From positions 3,575,001 to 3,639,000 of the forward strand of contig JAJNNQ010000075.1 in the NCBI GenBank assembly GCA_027886175.1: 64,000 nucleotides of DNA. The letters run 5' to 3'. Shown here one piece after another: positions 1 through 12,840 of this stretch; within the stretch, counting starts at the first letter, position 1, and every line of letters begins with the position of its first letter. A program made the translations under genes and the position numbers. This DNA is from Phylloscopus collybita (lineage: Eukaryota > Chordata > Aves > Passeriformes > Phylloscopidae). The notes beneath the pieces were generated by a model that was not told the origin of the DNA, did no database searches, and saw nothing but the letters and a program-made list of their open reading frames with translations.

Positions 1-2867
1 GATCTTACCACCTTAATAGCCCATAAATGTTTAACTGCACAAGTAATATTTATTGCTCAAGTGAGGCTTTTTGGTATTTTTTGTGGGGGGATTGCTGGTT
101 TTAGTACATCATGAGGCACTTAACCAGCTGAGAGCAATTTTTAAATGGCCCTTTTTTGCATTGGGTGTGATTGCTCCTTGCCTGCCTTTGTCAGATGTCT
201 ATTTGATGTATATTTGTCTTTGATCAGATTGTCATACAAGAACAGGTCTGGATGGGAAATGGTAGATGGGATCAAATTGTTAAGTAGCCTTTAATAGTTG
301 GGCCTTCATGGAGTGAAAGAAGAGTTTTTTCATAATAAATGTGAAGCCTGTTAGCGAGAACAGGGATAATTACAAGTACAGAAATGGGAGCTGTAGGAAG
401 GAACAGGTGCAGCCACAATTTGGTAAAAGGCATGTTAAAGTCTATTATGTTAATGTAATGTTACTTTTATTGTTGTAACTTGAATTGAGGTGAAAGATAA
501 AATATATATGCTGCCTAAAGCTGCTTATCATTTTAAGACGAGCAATATCACCTATCTGTAAGTTGGTGTTTTATTAATCCAGTTGAAGTTTGTACATTAA
601 AAAAATTGAATTTAGATTTAAGCCCACAAGTAGGCTGGAGTATATGAGGTTAAGTACAAAGCTGTAGTACAACTGTATGAACCAGGCTCTCAGTGCTGGT
701 TATCTCTTGTTGGCAGTCAGAAACCAGATGTCTGAGTCCTTCATCCAGAGACCTGAGTTGGTGTTTCCCTTGTTGGCCATTCCACCCCCACACAGCACAG
801 CTGGGAAGGAGTTTGTAGGGTTGTGTGTGTAAAACTGTTTGTATGTTCCAATTTCCAATGCCTGTTCTCTTATATATAGGTATCCATAAGTTGTTGCTGG
901 TCAGGGCACTAAATCTGTGTCGTTCTTTTGTTAAACTCTCCTCCAGTAAATAAATTTGCTGTCTCAGCTAAACACAGGGAATGCTTTATTAACAAGTCTT
1001 GTTAAGAGCAAGTTGTGGTCTGTTGTACTCTGCATAAGAATTTCTTCTCAGTTTGTTGCACCCAGATCTATACAAAAGGCTGCTCTACACCTTGTCCTAG
1101 TAATGAATCACATGAGGCTGTGGCAGCCGTGTGCTGCAGGACTGTTAAGATGAGGGATACCAGGGTGATGGAAGGTGCTTCATTTTAGAAGCACCAACTC
1201 TCTCTCAAATGCTTAATGTTAAACTAATATATTCCTGTCAAAATGTCTTTGCATACTATTTAGATGGTAATAGTGTGTTAGATTCATTTAACCGTGTGGA
1301 ATGATAAACCAAGTATCATTTGCATTTGAGAAGAAATGCATGGAAGGAATTAACATTTATGAAGTTTTATAATCCTGCAGCTTACTGTCATTGCACAGAT
1401 GCCAGTGCTGCACATGAACATTCTGCTCCTCCTGGTTGACGATGTTTTTAGTATGAAATTGTATACTACTCATCTTCTGAGAGCTTTAAAAATACCCTGG
1501 TTTATTCTTCTGAGTGGGCTTTTTTTACTCACTTTACTGTTGGCTTTGTTCTTGTGCTGTTAGGTAGCAGTAAATAAATCCTGAATATCTCCACTTGCTA
1601 ACGGCTTTTCCTTGCTTTGCCGAGTGTAAGAATTGCAGATGTACTTCTGTGTATGTTCAAAGCATGCAGTCATGGAAAGCTTGCTTTTATACTTGTTCCA
1701 GAAGTAGATAAGAACATTTCAAAGAGATGGTAATGTCCTAAATTTAAAGGAAAAAAAGTCAATAATGCCTTTGAGCTATAAATCCTTTTCCTATTTATAC
1801 TTTTCTCTTAGTTTTCCCTTTTTAACATGTGAGTTTTTTGCACTTGGTTGTACAGTGGTGTCTTCTGCACTAATACCAGTGGCAACTTCTCGAGCATCTT
1901 TTTTTAAAGCTCATGTTCAGTTGTAGTGACACAAGCAAACGCCAGACGTAAGCTACATGCAGCACATCAGAGCACAGAAATATTTACTGGCTCTGGTTTT
2001 CAAACCAGGGCTACAACTCAGTTTATAAGTGTGAACATGAGCTTGATAAATTCAGTTTGCAAAATCTGAGCTCACAGTCACCTGATTTACAAAAAGTGAG
2101 ATTGCTGGCAAGAAGAAGTTGGTAATTTTAATTTGCTCAGTATGAGGAAAAAATAATAGTAGAAATTTAAACAACCCCTTAATTATAGTACTTCAAAGGG
2201 TAAAAACAGTAGTGGAATTGCAGTCAGCATGCTTAGTGAGGTGATACCATGAGTATTCCTTTATGGATTCCTGGATTCCTTATGCCAAGCTGAGGCTCTG
2301 AGCAATCTGGTCTAGTGGAACGTGTCCCTGTCCATGGCAACTGGATGGTCATTAGGGTCCCTTCAAACCCAAACCATTCTATAATTCTTTATTGTATCTT
2401 CTGCTCCATTCTAATAGAGGTTTATCAGGGTTTTCCACTTTCATGTTGTTCCCTTCTCATGTTGACTACATGTTCTAAAGAATATTTTTTCTGTATTCTT
2501 GAAATTAATTAAAACAGGTACAAATAACAGTTTTTATTCTCAAAACTCTGTGCCCAAGCCACCATTTCAAATAACAGGCTTTCCACACAGGTATCTGCTT
2601 AAGTGCAGTATCCTTTGGGGTTTAAACTAGAAAATGCTGCTGTGCCACATTTGATGTGGAGTGGCTCTAAGTTAGAATTTTAATGGTAGTCTGTTTGTTA
2701 CTCTGAGATTTTCAAGGACTTTGTTAGGAAAATGGTTTAGTAATTGTATATGCTAGTTAAAAAAACAAAACAAAACAAAAAACAGACCCAAAGCATCACC
2801 CTGAAAAGAGAAAGATGATACTGCACAATATTTTTGATATTAATGGTGTGTTTATTTTTTCTTTCAG
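1..2867 (+). other. PTK2: Intron (3' part) before the first visible exon
   Basis: No coding exon was recognised. The preceding FAK exon (FERM F1/F2 residues before 199) is not here. The stretch is AT-rich and unique apart from a short CR1 tail at about 2301-2387 and an A-rich run near 2758-2783. The acceptor is a short T-rich tract ending in CAG at 2867. Confidence 0.85.
2301..2387 (+). mobile_element. CR1 LINE 3' fragment (short)
   Basis: The end of a CR1 element in sense: TCTAGTGGAACGTGTCCCTG, then CATGGCA, then CCCTTCAAACCCAAACCATTC. A 5'-truncated copy typical of bird genomes. Limits are approximate. Confidence 0.75.
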
Positions 2868-2922
2868 GAAAGATGTTGGTTTGAGACGGTTTTTCCCGAA
2901 GAGTTTACTGGATTCAGTGAAG
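2868..2922 (+). CDS. PTK2: PTK2 exon, FERM F2 (residues 199-216)
   Basis: The exon is 55 nt. Its first G finishes codon 198, then 18 codons read KDVGLRRFFPKSLLDSVK. It ends in phase 0 at AAG followed by gtaatt. The last residue, K216, opens the basic KAKTLRK patch of the F2 lobe, which in mammalian FAK binds acidic phosphoinositides and contacts the Met receptor (established for the family). The Arg at about 204 replaces the Lys I recall in human. Confidence 0.97.
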
Positions 2923-5900
2923 GTAATTACAGTCCCAGTCAGTCCTATACTGCTGTAAAGAAAAAAAGGAAAAACTGCTGTGCAGTTTTGCCTTGTGAAA
3001 AAAACATCCAAGCTGTGTCTGTTGGATTGGTGGGATCTAAATCCCAGTCATGCAGCTGGGAGGACAAGGATAAAGTGATTCACAGGGCCTTGCTGAGCTG
3101 CTGTGAGAGGGGCACAGCTCTGCCTCTCAAACCTTGGGGGTAAAAGTGCAAAACAAGTCCTTGGAGCCTCTTGTATCAAGTAACTATTTTTTTGTTTTCC
3201 TTCCCTAAAAGAAAAATGAGACTTCTGGAGAAAGAGGAAGGGAACATAGAAGAAAAAAGAAAAATTTACTCGGAACTTGATAAACTTGATGCCTTCCTTG
3301 CTCAAAACTATCCAACTTATTCAAGGAAGATTTCCAGTAATTTCTGCTTATATTAATCCTAGCTAAGACTATAAACGTTACTTGAATCTGGCTCCCATTG
3401 AAGTCCATATGTTCTCAGAGTAAAAAATGCAAATTTTTCTCAACGTGTGTTGAAAAGGGGGATTAAGAATGGTCACCAAGTATTTTACATTTATAGCCGC
3501 CTCAATATGAATGTCCTGGTAAAATGTCTCTTAAAATTCATACATGAAAGTATAAATCACAAACTGATATTTTGGAGTTGGTTTTGGTAAGCAGTGGAGC
3601 TTTATAGAAAGAATAAAATTCAGCTTGAGATTTGGAAAGAATCTGCATTGTGATTTAAATGGGTAAACACAAAAGGTCTGTCATGACAAGGTTTTGTTTC
3701 AAAAGACTTTTGAAAATCAGAAGCTAATGAAGTCAAGTGGATTTAAGTAATCCCCTCTGCATTTTAATTTAAGCAATTATCTGAAACTGTATTTTCTGCT
3801 AACGGGAAAAAATGTGGTAAAAGGCTCCAGACGTAAAAGTATGAATAACTGTCTCAAAAATAATATTATGGAGCCAGAAAACTGACTGATCAAGAAAACT
3901 GCACTTTGGAAATCTTGAAGTGGGGAGAATAGCAGAAAGAAGTAGCAAGAGTTGGCAAAAGGTGAAGCTGAGCGGAACCTTGTAAAGACATGAAAAAAAA
4001 TGTTGGACATGTGGAGAAGAAAAATAAAGGAAGCAGAAGTGTGTCTGTTTTTCAATAAAAATGAAATCCTCATTCAAAACAGTACAGGTCCAAATCCTTG
4101 AATTGCTCTTCCACTTTGTGAAAACCAGGGAATTTGAGCTGGCAGGCAGAGGAGGGTTCCCAATGGCCGTGAAATATAAAATTAATTATTTCTCTCAATT
4201 CTCTCTGCTTTGAACAAACACAGAGGGGGAACAATGGTTCTTAAAAACGTTTTTAACAGCAAGTTTTCAGTGCATTTTGCTTGAAGTTGCTATTTGCAGA
4301 TATTTCTGATGCTTCTGTTATGGAAGAGGTGTGGTTTTGGGGGGCTGTTCAGCCTGGAGAAGAGAAGGCTCCATTGAGACCTGAGAACTCCTTCCAGTGC
4401 CTAAAGGAGCTGAAAGAGAGCTGGAGAGGGACTTTGGATAAGGGATGGAGTGACTGGACACACTGCTTCACAATGACAGAGGGTGGGGCTGGATGAGATA
4501 TTGGGAAGAAATTCTTCCCTGTGGGGAGGGTGAGGCCCTGGCACAGGGTGCCCAGAGAAGCTGTGGCTGCCCCATCCCTGGAAGTGTTCAAGGCCAGGTT
4601 GGATGGGCCTTGGAACAACCTGGGGTAGTGGAAGGTGTCCCTGCCCATGGCAGGGAGGTGGAACAACATGGGCTTAAAAGTCCCTTCCAACCCAAACCAT
4701 CCTGTGACTCATGAAGTCTCTATCTTTACATCTTGCTCGTGATCTTAAAATTTAAAGTGACAAATTCTTTTTGGTGTGCTGATAAGAGCCAGATAGCACA
4801 TGCCGGTATTCCTGGCAGTAATGTGATGATGGAATTGGTGGAAAACAAACATGGGCAGAATAAATTATCTTTCATCAACTGAGTGGCTGAAATACTTGGG
4901 ACACCTTGAGCTGGCAAATGCTTTTTTATTTTGTTATGTCTTGCTCTTGGTATTTGCCAGTGACAAGCTAAAGGCTGAGGTTTGCAGTTGCCTTGAAATT
5001 GGTTTTCTCTGTAAAAATAAAGATAACGGGGTGATCCAGTGGAGAGTGTCTGAGTCCTAACAAAGCCTGAGGCAGCTCTGGGTGCTCGAGGGAAGTTTCT
5101 TGACTGCCAAAGGCTTTCTTACCCTGTCCAGCTCTGCAGCTTCCTTAATGATCTACCTGATAGTTGGTTCTGCTAAATTGACAAAATAATTTAAAATTTC
5201 ACCAAACACACGGATTTCTTTGTTTATTTGACAATACAGTATGTGCTGAGAGGGCTTTTTTTCCCAACCTATATACGCATCATTGCTAAACTGATCATTC
5301 TGTGAACACCCTTGGATGACTGCTACTGGAGTAACTCCTCCTAAACACTCCACATAAACATTTCTGGCTGTTTTGACTTCTGAACGTTCTGTGAAGGCTT
5401 TCTAAAAATGAGTGTCTAATCTGGCTGTAAGTGCTAACGACAAAAGGAAGTTGGTATTTGTGTAGTGCCTGGGGTGTTAACAGGCAGTGTGGGAGAATAG
5501 AGAGTTTTACTGCTGTTAAAATGGGACATTCAGATAGGTTTGCATGGAGGAACAATGGTAATTCCTCTCTTAACCTTGACATATTGGGAAGATAAGTGTG
5601 ATTTTGCATTCTATCATTGTTGTTAGTTGGAAGATGGATTAGAAATGGCTTTTTTAAGACCATTCAGTCACTTTATTCACAATTCTTGATGGCTTGTTCA
5701 GACTGGGGGCATCTTAGAGATACTGCTTCTCAGGCCCTGTTTTTCATATGAGTGGCTGCCTTTCAGGGATTATGTATTATGAACAGGCAGATAATTCATC
5801 TTTTTAAAGTATTAATTTAACTATTGTTTGTACTGCTCTAAGTGGTTATTTGTAACCTGAAAACAGTTGAAAAAATGCCAGACAACATAGTTAATATAGT

Positions 5901-6464
5901 TTAATTTAAATGTTTGGTTTACTTTTTACAGTCAAGTCTACTATTTAAATTTCCTCTTTTTATACTGAAGTTTTTTTTGCTTATTATCAGACTGAAAGAA
6001 TCCACTTTATTATGGATAGTCTAAGTTATTGTGTGCAGAGATTAAGATACAGCTACAGCTGGCTTGTTATTGCCAGGTAAGAGAGAGAATGGCAGATTGG
6101 GTTTAAAAGCTCATATGAAGGTATAAATTATTGGGCCTTTTTTGTATTGGGACACAGTTCAGAAGTTGAGAGAAATGAGGAACTTAGAACAAGTAAATAT
6201 TCTTGGAAGGGTTAACAAGTGGTCTTTTATTATAACTTATTCAAAATGTTATTAATTAGATATCCTCTCTATAATATAGCAGGAATAATGTTGATCCTAA
6301 GCAGAAGTTAAAAGCTTACATTTTGAAGCTTTTTTAATTCCTTGAGAATTGTCTGCATTTCATTGATAAAGACACTGTTAGTGCTGCTAAGTGACCAAAA
6401 CTCTGAAAATGTCCCTCGGTGATTAGATTTAAAATAATTGTTCTCCAAATGTTTTAATACACAG
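2923..6464 (+). other. PTK2: Intron, 3.5 kb, with a CR1 LINE
   Basis: Non-coding. It contains one of the longest CR1 fragments of the window (4338-4713, sense). The rest is AT-rich single-copy sequence in which I see nothing else. The acceptor ends in ACAG at 6464. Confidence 0.9.
4338..4713 (+). mobile_element. CR1 LINE 3' fragment (about 375 bp)
   Basis: One of the best CR1 copies here. It runs from GGCTGTTCAGCCTGGAGAAG through GGTGCCCAGAGAAGCTGTGG and AGGCCAGGTTGGATGGG to CCCTTCCAACCCAAACCATC, ending at TGTGACTC. It covers the CR1 3' region in order, is 5'-truncated, and is non-functional. Confidence 0.93.
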
Positions 6465-6605
6465 GCCAAAACACTACGGAAATTAATCCAACAAACGTTT
6501 CGACAATTTGCCAACCTCAATAGAGAAGAAAGTATTTTGAAGTTCTTTGAGATCCTCTCTCCAGTGTACAGATTTGACAAGGAATGCTTCAAGTGTGCTC
6601 TTGGT
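6465..6605 (+). CDS. PTK2: PTK2 exon, FERM F2 (residues 217-263)
   Basis: The exon is 141 nt, 47 codons, phase 0 on both sides, from AKTLRK to CALG, with donor gtaagt. It completes the basic patch K216-K222 and most of the helical F2 lobe, which packs on the kinase C-lobe in the autoinhibited state. The translation matches human FAK at every position I can recall. Confidence 0.98.
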
Positions 6606-7295
6606 GTAAGTAGAGGAATGTGACAGTCACCAGAATACATTCTGGAATCTGAAGTTCAATTGCTTTTGCTTGGTTCTGCATCAATTTTTTGCTTATCTCC
6701 TGTTTTCATGTAGAGACAGTTGGATTTCATTAGCAACAAATTATATTTATAGATTTTATTTAGAACTTTCTCCACTGACTGTTAAAAAAAAAATCATCAT
6801 TCATTAGTTGGGTAAGAATTATATGTAAAATAAAGTATTTTTATAGATGCTTTGGTTGTGAAAGTCAAGCACCTTTTCAAGCTGTTTCCAAAAGGAAATG
6901 AAACTTCTCAACTTCTGTTAGTAAATGTTCATCTAACACCTGTTAATCTCTACCTATTTCAAGCAAATTTTGAAGAAGTTCCTGGTCTGGAAGGTTTGTG
7001 AAAATGGAGACTCTAGCAGAAATAAGAACTTGAATATCAAGTGTTTATCAGAAGAGGAAATAAAGGAAAACCATAGTTCTCATGTAGACCTAAGATAAAA
7101 TACATGGAAATGCAGTTTGAGTAGCAGAGATCCCCAGGAAACCAGTCATGAGGGTTTTTCCCACTTAGAGAATTTAATGAAAAGCTTCTAGATGTTAATT
7201 ACTAAAACCTGTAATTATCACATTGAATGATAGTGTTTCTTAGCAAGGCCTTGTCTTATTACTGAAATTCTGCCCTTTCTCCTTTGACTCCTAAG
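6606..7295 (+). other. PTK2: Intron, 0.7 kb
   Basis: Short non-coding intron with donor gtaagt. The acceptor ends CTAAG after a C/T-rich stretch. I recognise no repeat or other element. Confidence 0.9.
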
Positions 7296-7373
7296 TCAAG
7301 CTGGATTATTTCAGTGGAACTGGCAATTGGCCCAGAAGAAGGAATCAGTTACCTGACAGACAAGGGTGCAAAT
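7296..7373 (+). CDS. PTK2: PTK2 exon, FERM F3 (residues 264-289)
   Basis: The exon is 78 nt, 26 codons, phase 0 on both sides: SSWIISVELAIGPEEG then ISYLTDKGAN. It begins the PH-like F3 lobe. Ala at about 288 replaces the Cys I recall in human (DKGCN), which I also recall as Ala in chicken. The acceptor is AAG rather than CAG, but the preceding tract is pyrimidine-rich and the frame supports it. Confidence 0.97.
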
Positions 7374-8375
7374 GTAAGTCTGCTTCTGTTTTGTGGGGTT
7401 TTTTTCTCAGTCACTGTGTTAACAACCATGACCTGTTGTGAATGAGATGTCACAGAAAAGGGAGTGACCAGTCTGTTCTCTGGGTTAAACACAGCAGAGC
7501 TGGGAATTCTCAGCATGTACAGCTCTTAGTCAGATATTTGTGATTTGGGATCAGAGGAAAGGCACTGGGGTTAGGTACAGAGACAGTGTCAGCTTTAGCA
7601 CTGAATTTGTTGGCTTTTCTACTCAGTGAAGTGCTCACTTGCAGAATTTGAAGCATTGGTGGGGACTTTGTACCAATGAAACGTGAATTATTCTGAGTTG
7701 TTCTCCTTCTCAGGAATGTGTAAATGTAGAGCTTGTTTAACCAGTTGCTGAGCACATTTGTGCAGGCACTGCTTATTTACTTTCTTCATATCCTTCACAG
7801 CCATTTCCTTACTTGAATCCAGCTGTGTTTCAGTATTTCCTGTTCACCCCCATGGTGCAAGGAGCTCTGTCCAAGCAAATCCTTCAGCAAAATGTTTGGG
7901 AACTTTGCAATCACAACTTAAGCTGAGCCCATATCCAGCTTTCTACTGAAACTAATTCAAAAGCAGTCAAAAGATGGGAAAATCAGGAATACACAGCTAA
8001 GAACATAACTTTTCCAGCAGTCTGGAGGGATGTTGGGAATGTGTCAGCACGGGTTCCATGTGGTTTTTACCTGTTGAGTTTTCTCTGTTGACATCCAAGA
8101 GGTTGTTCCCACTTCAGTGTGAGCTTGGCGCTACTCAACAGTGACCTCTGTGGGCACAGTGGAGCTGGATTCCTTTTCCAGACGCTGGATATTCATGTGT
8201 TTTGTCAGTGAGTGGTAATGAAACTCCAGAAAGAAACAGAGAACAGATTTCTGCACGTGTAGTTTGGGGATCAAAGTGTCTCTGTGCCTTTACAACACCA
8301 GGGATAAAGGCAGGCTGTAATTTTGCTGTAATTTTGATTTTGTTTTTCCTCATTTTTTGTGTTGTCTTTCTGCAG
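7374..8375 (+). other. PTK2: Intron, 1.0 kb
   Basis: Non-coding. Single-copy sequence with no repeat recognised. The acceptor is a good T-rich tract ending in TGCAG. Confidence 0.9.
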
Positions 8376-8483
8376 CCAACCCATCTAGCAGACTTCAATC
8401 AAGTGCAAACCATTCAGTATTCAAACAGTGAAGACAAGGACAGAAAAGGGATGTTGCAACTCAAGATAGCAGGTGCACCTGAG
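8376..8483 (+). CDS. PTK2: PTK2 exon, FERM F3 (residues 290-325)
   Basis: The exon is 108 nt, 36 codons, phase 0 on both sides. It runs from PTHLADFNQVQTIQYS to LQLKIAGAPE, with donor gtatgt. It holds F3 beta strands. Asn at about 297 replaces the Thr I recall in human. Confidence 0.98.
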
Positions 8484-9438
8484 GTATGTTATTGATATTG
8501 TATGTGGTGATAAGTTTGCTACTTTCTTTTTCCTTGCAAGGAGTGGGGTGTAGCATATTTCTAATGTGAATATTTTCTATACTGGACTTCAGTTCCAGGT
8601 TTGGTTTTAAAATAGATGTGAAGTTCATTACATGTTTGACATTTTGCATCTGGTGCTTGTAGACTTTGATATCCATAGCAGAAGCTTAGTACAAAAACCA
8701 GTAGCTCTTACATGCAATTTAATAGCAACCTGTGCATATGTACTGCATCCTAGAGAGGAAACAGAGCAATTCCACTTTCATGTAAAGGGGAAATGTGAAA
8801 GAAGGAAAATTTGTTCCCTCGTATTACATGGAAGCAGCAGTGGAAGTGAAATCAAATCTTTTCCTTGGTCCAGTGCACCAGAAAACAGTGGTAGAGCAGG
8901 ACTGAGGGAGGGTGGCAGATCTGTGCAGAGGATGATTAATGTTAGTGGTATTGAACTTAATAGCTTGTCTGTATGTCTCTCATATCTTTTTCCACTGTAC
9001 ATATTTATTTTTTTTAATCTTTTTTGAAATTGGGAAGGGCTGTTTTTAGGTAAAGAATATATTGCTGCAGAGGGTGAGAAAAAAGATACCACCTGTGAGA
9101 GCTTTAAGGAGTAAGCAACTTATTCAGACTTGTCTTAGTTACAACCCTGAAAGTCACAGCAGTTGTATTCAACAGTGGTTTACACTTAGTAAGCCAAAAT
9201 TACCACTACATTTAGGTGGAGGGTTTTACCAGCTGTGCTTTTCTGAACCTGTTTGAAATTTGCTGCACAGAAGTTAAAGCAAGAATCTCTCTGGTGGTTC
9301 CCTGCTCACCCACATTCTTCTGTTTACGCTTTGCAGGCGTGTGTAAAGTTCTGATGAAATGACACAGCTGTTCCACTCAGTGTTTGCAACTACAATAATT
9401 CCTCTTTGTTGGTGCCTTGTTTTTTTTCCCTTCTGTAG
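8484..9438 (+). other. PTK2: Intron, 1.0 kb
   Basis: Non-coding. I see no recognisable repeat. The acceptor is a T/C tract ending in TGTAG at 9438. Confidence 0.9.
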
Positions 9439-9556
9439 CCTCTGACAGTGACAGCACCATCCTTAACCATTGCAGAGAACATGGCTGACCTGATCGACGG
9501 CTACTGCCGGCTGGTGAACGGGGCCACGCAGTCCTTCATCATCAGGCCTCAGAAAG
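9439..9556 (+). CDS. PTK2: PTK2 exon, end of FERM F3 (residues 326-364)
   Basis: The exon is 118 nt: 39 codons from PLTVTAPSLTIAENMADL to SFIIRPQK, plus the first base of codon 365. The C-terminal F3 helix (IAENMADLIDGYCRL) ends the FERM domain here. The exon is clearly richer in G+C and CpG than its introns, as expected for conserved coding sequence. Donor is gtaagg. Confidence 0.98.
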
Positions 9557-12016
9557 GTAAGGACACCTCCTTCCTCAGAGCTGCTCAGAGGTTATTTTGC
9601 GTTTGAGTACAAGGCACGAGGTGGCAGAAAAACCCTCACTTCGAGGCTCTTTTCTTTCAGGGAGGAGCCATGAGAAACTCTGATTGTAAATTGTCACTGC
9701 ATCAAGAATTGCTTAGTGGCTGATAATTAAGACTGATGTCAGTAATCAGTGCTTTACTCTAATTCCAGACTTAACTAGCAGAAGTGAATTGTAGTTACTA
9801 AAGGCACTCCTACCAAGGATATGTTATCTTATAGTACAACTCCCAGTACACAAGTGGAAATTCAGTGAGGTTGGTTAGGATGCATTTGGATAAGGTTCTG
9901 ACTGGTGGTAATTTTTTAGTTTCTGCCTTTCTCCTAGATACTCAAATATCTTACTTTAAAAAATAAAAACCTTAAGAGGTCTCATGAGTTTCTCTCATAA
10001 AATGGAACTAAAGCAGAGATGTATTTTATAGTGTCCATCGGTTGTTTTTGTAGCATCTCACAAGCTGCAAGCAGTGAGACGAGGTTGCAGGTACACCTCA
10101 TTTTAGAGAGAATTTAATTAAATTTCATTAGAATGTCTTCCAGTTTCAGACAGCTTTAATTATTGAAAAACATGCAAGCAAAGCTGCTTAAGAATGAAAT
10201 TTTCTTCTTGCATCTTTAACTATAGAAATTCATCCAACTTCCCTGCTTTCTAAAACAATAAACTGTTCCCTTCTTCTGTGTTTCTAATACGGAAAGTACA
10301 CGAACTATCCCAGCATCTCTCCTATTTGAAACTGTGTCTCTTTTAGCCACATTCTTGCTTTTTTCTGCCACAGGTTTTCCCTGGGGTGATGTTGTTAACA
10401 TAATTCACTTCTTTTCCTGGTCCATCTATAACATCCTACCTGTGTGTGGCTCAAAAAAATCCCCAAACTTAAACTTGGTCATTCAGTAATAAAGAAATGT
10501 GATCTTAGAGTGTTAGATGCTTTGACAGCACATGGTAATAGTTCAAATTATTCTTAAATTTGCATGGTTTTTTTGATTTCTGAGCCTTAGTGTGTGTGAG
10601 TGACCTTTAGCTCCAACACAAGCAGCTTTGTTAGAATCTGTGTGAGTTGTGCAGCCTTATCTCCACAGAAATGAAAATCTTCCATCAACACAGACTCAGC
10701 TCTCCAAGCCAACTTGGTGATGATGAACCATTGGACCCAAAATGAGACACTAAAAGGATAGGCTAGCATCAGAGATAATAATAGTTTATTGTTCTAAAAA
10801 TAAAATAGGCATCACAATTCAAGATTTCTATGTCACTAGACTAATGTTCTTCTAATGTCAGTGGATTGGCTGTTTTCCAGCCTGAACTTGTAGGCACAAT
10901 TGATCTTTTAAAACTTTTTCATGTTTACACATGACCTCTTCCCTGCATTAATGGATATCTCTCTCTCTGCTTTTCCTTTAGGGGCACATGTGGACTTTGT
11001 CCAGTTATTACCACTTCCACACTGGTGGCGGTGCCCATCAGAATTGACCTGTTCTATTTGCAATTTTTCTTTCTAATTCCTATCTTGCTCTGACCTGACT
11101 TCCTTAGCAGCAGCTGCTACATCTGCTAGGCTGACTGAGCTCTCTGAGCAGCAGTATCTCTGGTTTTCCTATGCCCTGCATTGAGGTTTCTGGTTGGTTT
11201 GAGTGCAGGATCAGTCAGTGCTTCTAATGCAGGGTGTTTATTTGTGTGCTGTTCTTACAACACAGAGTTTTAGCGTGGAGAAAATGAGCAGTGATTGAAC
11301 AGGAACATCAGGTAGCACTTTGGGAACACTCCTCTTTATGCATACATGAAGAGAGCCTCTCTAGTTAAAATAAGTTCTGGGTTTGTTTTGTCTGAGGGTT
11401 CTTTTTTTGAAGTTCATAGCAATACCCAACATATTCATGAAACATTTCATAGGAGAGCTGTCCCCGTCACGATCTCCATTCCCACATCCCTCCCACAGTG
11501 AGCTTTGATTGTGTAAGACACATCAGAAACAAATCATGGAGCAACTCTTGATCCCACAGATGTGTTTTATCCCCCTTTTGAGCTTTCCCATCCTGTCTTT
11601 GTTGTAAATCTACGTTTATTGCAAGTCTCTTCATAAATTGTCCTTGATTACTAACAGAGCCTGGTTTTGTGATATCTGGCATGTATCCATTCACAATCCA
11701 GTTCCTCTTAATTTGGGGAAAGCACTTGGTAATGTTATAAGACGTGGGCAGTGTTTTGGCATTTTTCCATTTAGTTTGTTTTATTTTTCATAAATATTTT
11801 GATAGTTCCTTTTAGACCAATGTGGAAATGTTACACTTAATATTTGTGTTTTCGTTATCACACTTACCTTTTACAGGCTAAAAGCACAAATGAAAAAAAT
11901 CATAAAAAGTTGAACTGATTATCAGCTTTTAGGTTATGGGCTGTTTATCACTCTGTACAACTACTTGAAAGAAGGTTGTAGCTAGATGAGGCTTGGTCTC
12001 CAGGTATTATTATCCA

Positions 12017-12148
12017 GGTAATAAGTAACAGGACTTGAGCAAACAGCCCCAAGTTGCTCCAGGGAAGGTTTAAATTGGATATTGGGAAAATTTCTTCCCC
12101 AAGAAGGTGGTTAGGCATTGGAACAAGCTGCCCAGGGAGCTGTTCAAA
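12017..12148 (+). mobile_element. CR1 LINE internal fragment
   Basis: Shows CCCCAAGTTGCTCCAGGGAA, then TTAAATTGGATATTGGGAAA, then GGCATTGGAACAAGCTGCCC, the segment just upstream of the CR1 3' end. Old and interrupted. Confidence 0.85.
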
Positions 12149-12760
12149 AATACCAAATCTAAATAGTTTGTGAAGTTTTTGTTTTCACCCAGATTTACCC
12201 TGGACATCATTTTTACTTTAATGGAATGGTGGCATATGTTCCCATTCTTAAAATTCTGTTACCTCTTTAGCTTGGCCTCTCACTGATTTTGCTTTCACAA
12301 TAATTTCAGTCAGGTGAGGATGATCTACATTTCCCCTGGCATGCCCAGCCTGGTTGGGACCACTGGAACTGCCTGGGTTTTGCTGTGTCCAGCATGGAGC
12401 TCTGCTCAAAGTGGAAACACCTGGACAATCCAGTGGAAACCCCAGTACAGCCTTGCATATCCCACTTCTTTAAAAGAATATAGAATTGGGCAAAAATGTT
12501 GTGGGTTTCAACTTGTGAAAAACAACATATGCCTTAACTGGGATGCTGTTAGTAAGAAATTTTGACTTCAGACCTACAGGGGTGCTAATGAATATTTGGT
12601 ATTTTATTTAGGATATAAACTGTAAAAGGATGAGCACCAGCTTGGGTGCCCGTACCTGAAGTGAGCAGTTTGTGTTCAGAGAACATGTAGGCGTCTTCAA
12701 GATCAGGAGTTCCATGCAGATTATTTTTTTTCTTTAATTATATCCAGTGATAGAGGAGGC

Positions 12761-12840
12761 ATAGAATCACAGAAGAATCACAGAATAGTTCAGGTTTGCT
12801 GATACCTTTAAAAATCACCTGGTTCCATCTTCCTAGTACT
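12761..12840 (-). mobile_element. CR1 LINE tail, antisense
   Basis: Begins with repeated AATCACAGAA units (the reverse complement of the CR1 terminal repeat), then TAGTTCAGG and AAAAATCACCTGGTTCCATC. Diverged, and the only copy seen opposite to the gene. Confidence 0.7.

Noticed and set aside
2066..2080. GAGCTCACAGTC, a 12-base match to the mature miR-151 5p arm, which in mammals lies in a PTK2 intron
   Set aside because: The complementary 3p arm is absent downstream and the flanks do not match. I found no other miR-151-like hairpin in the window.
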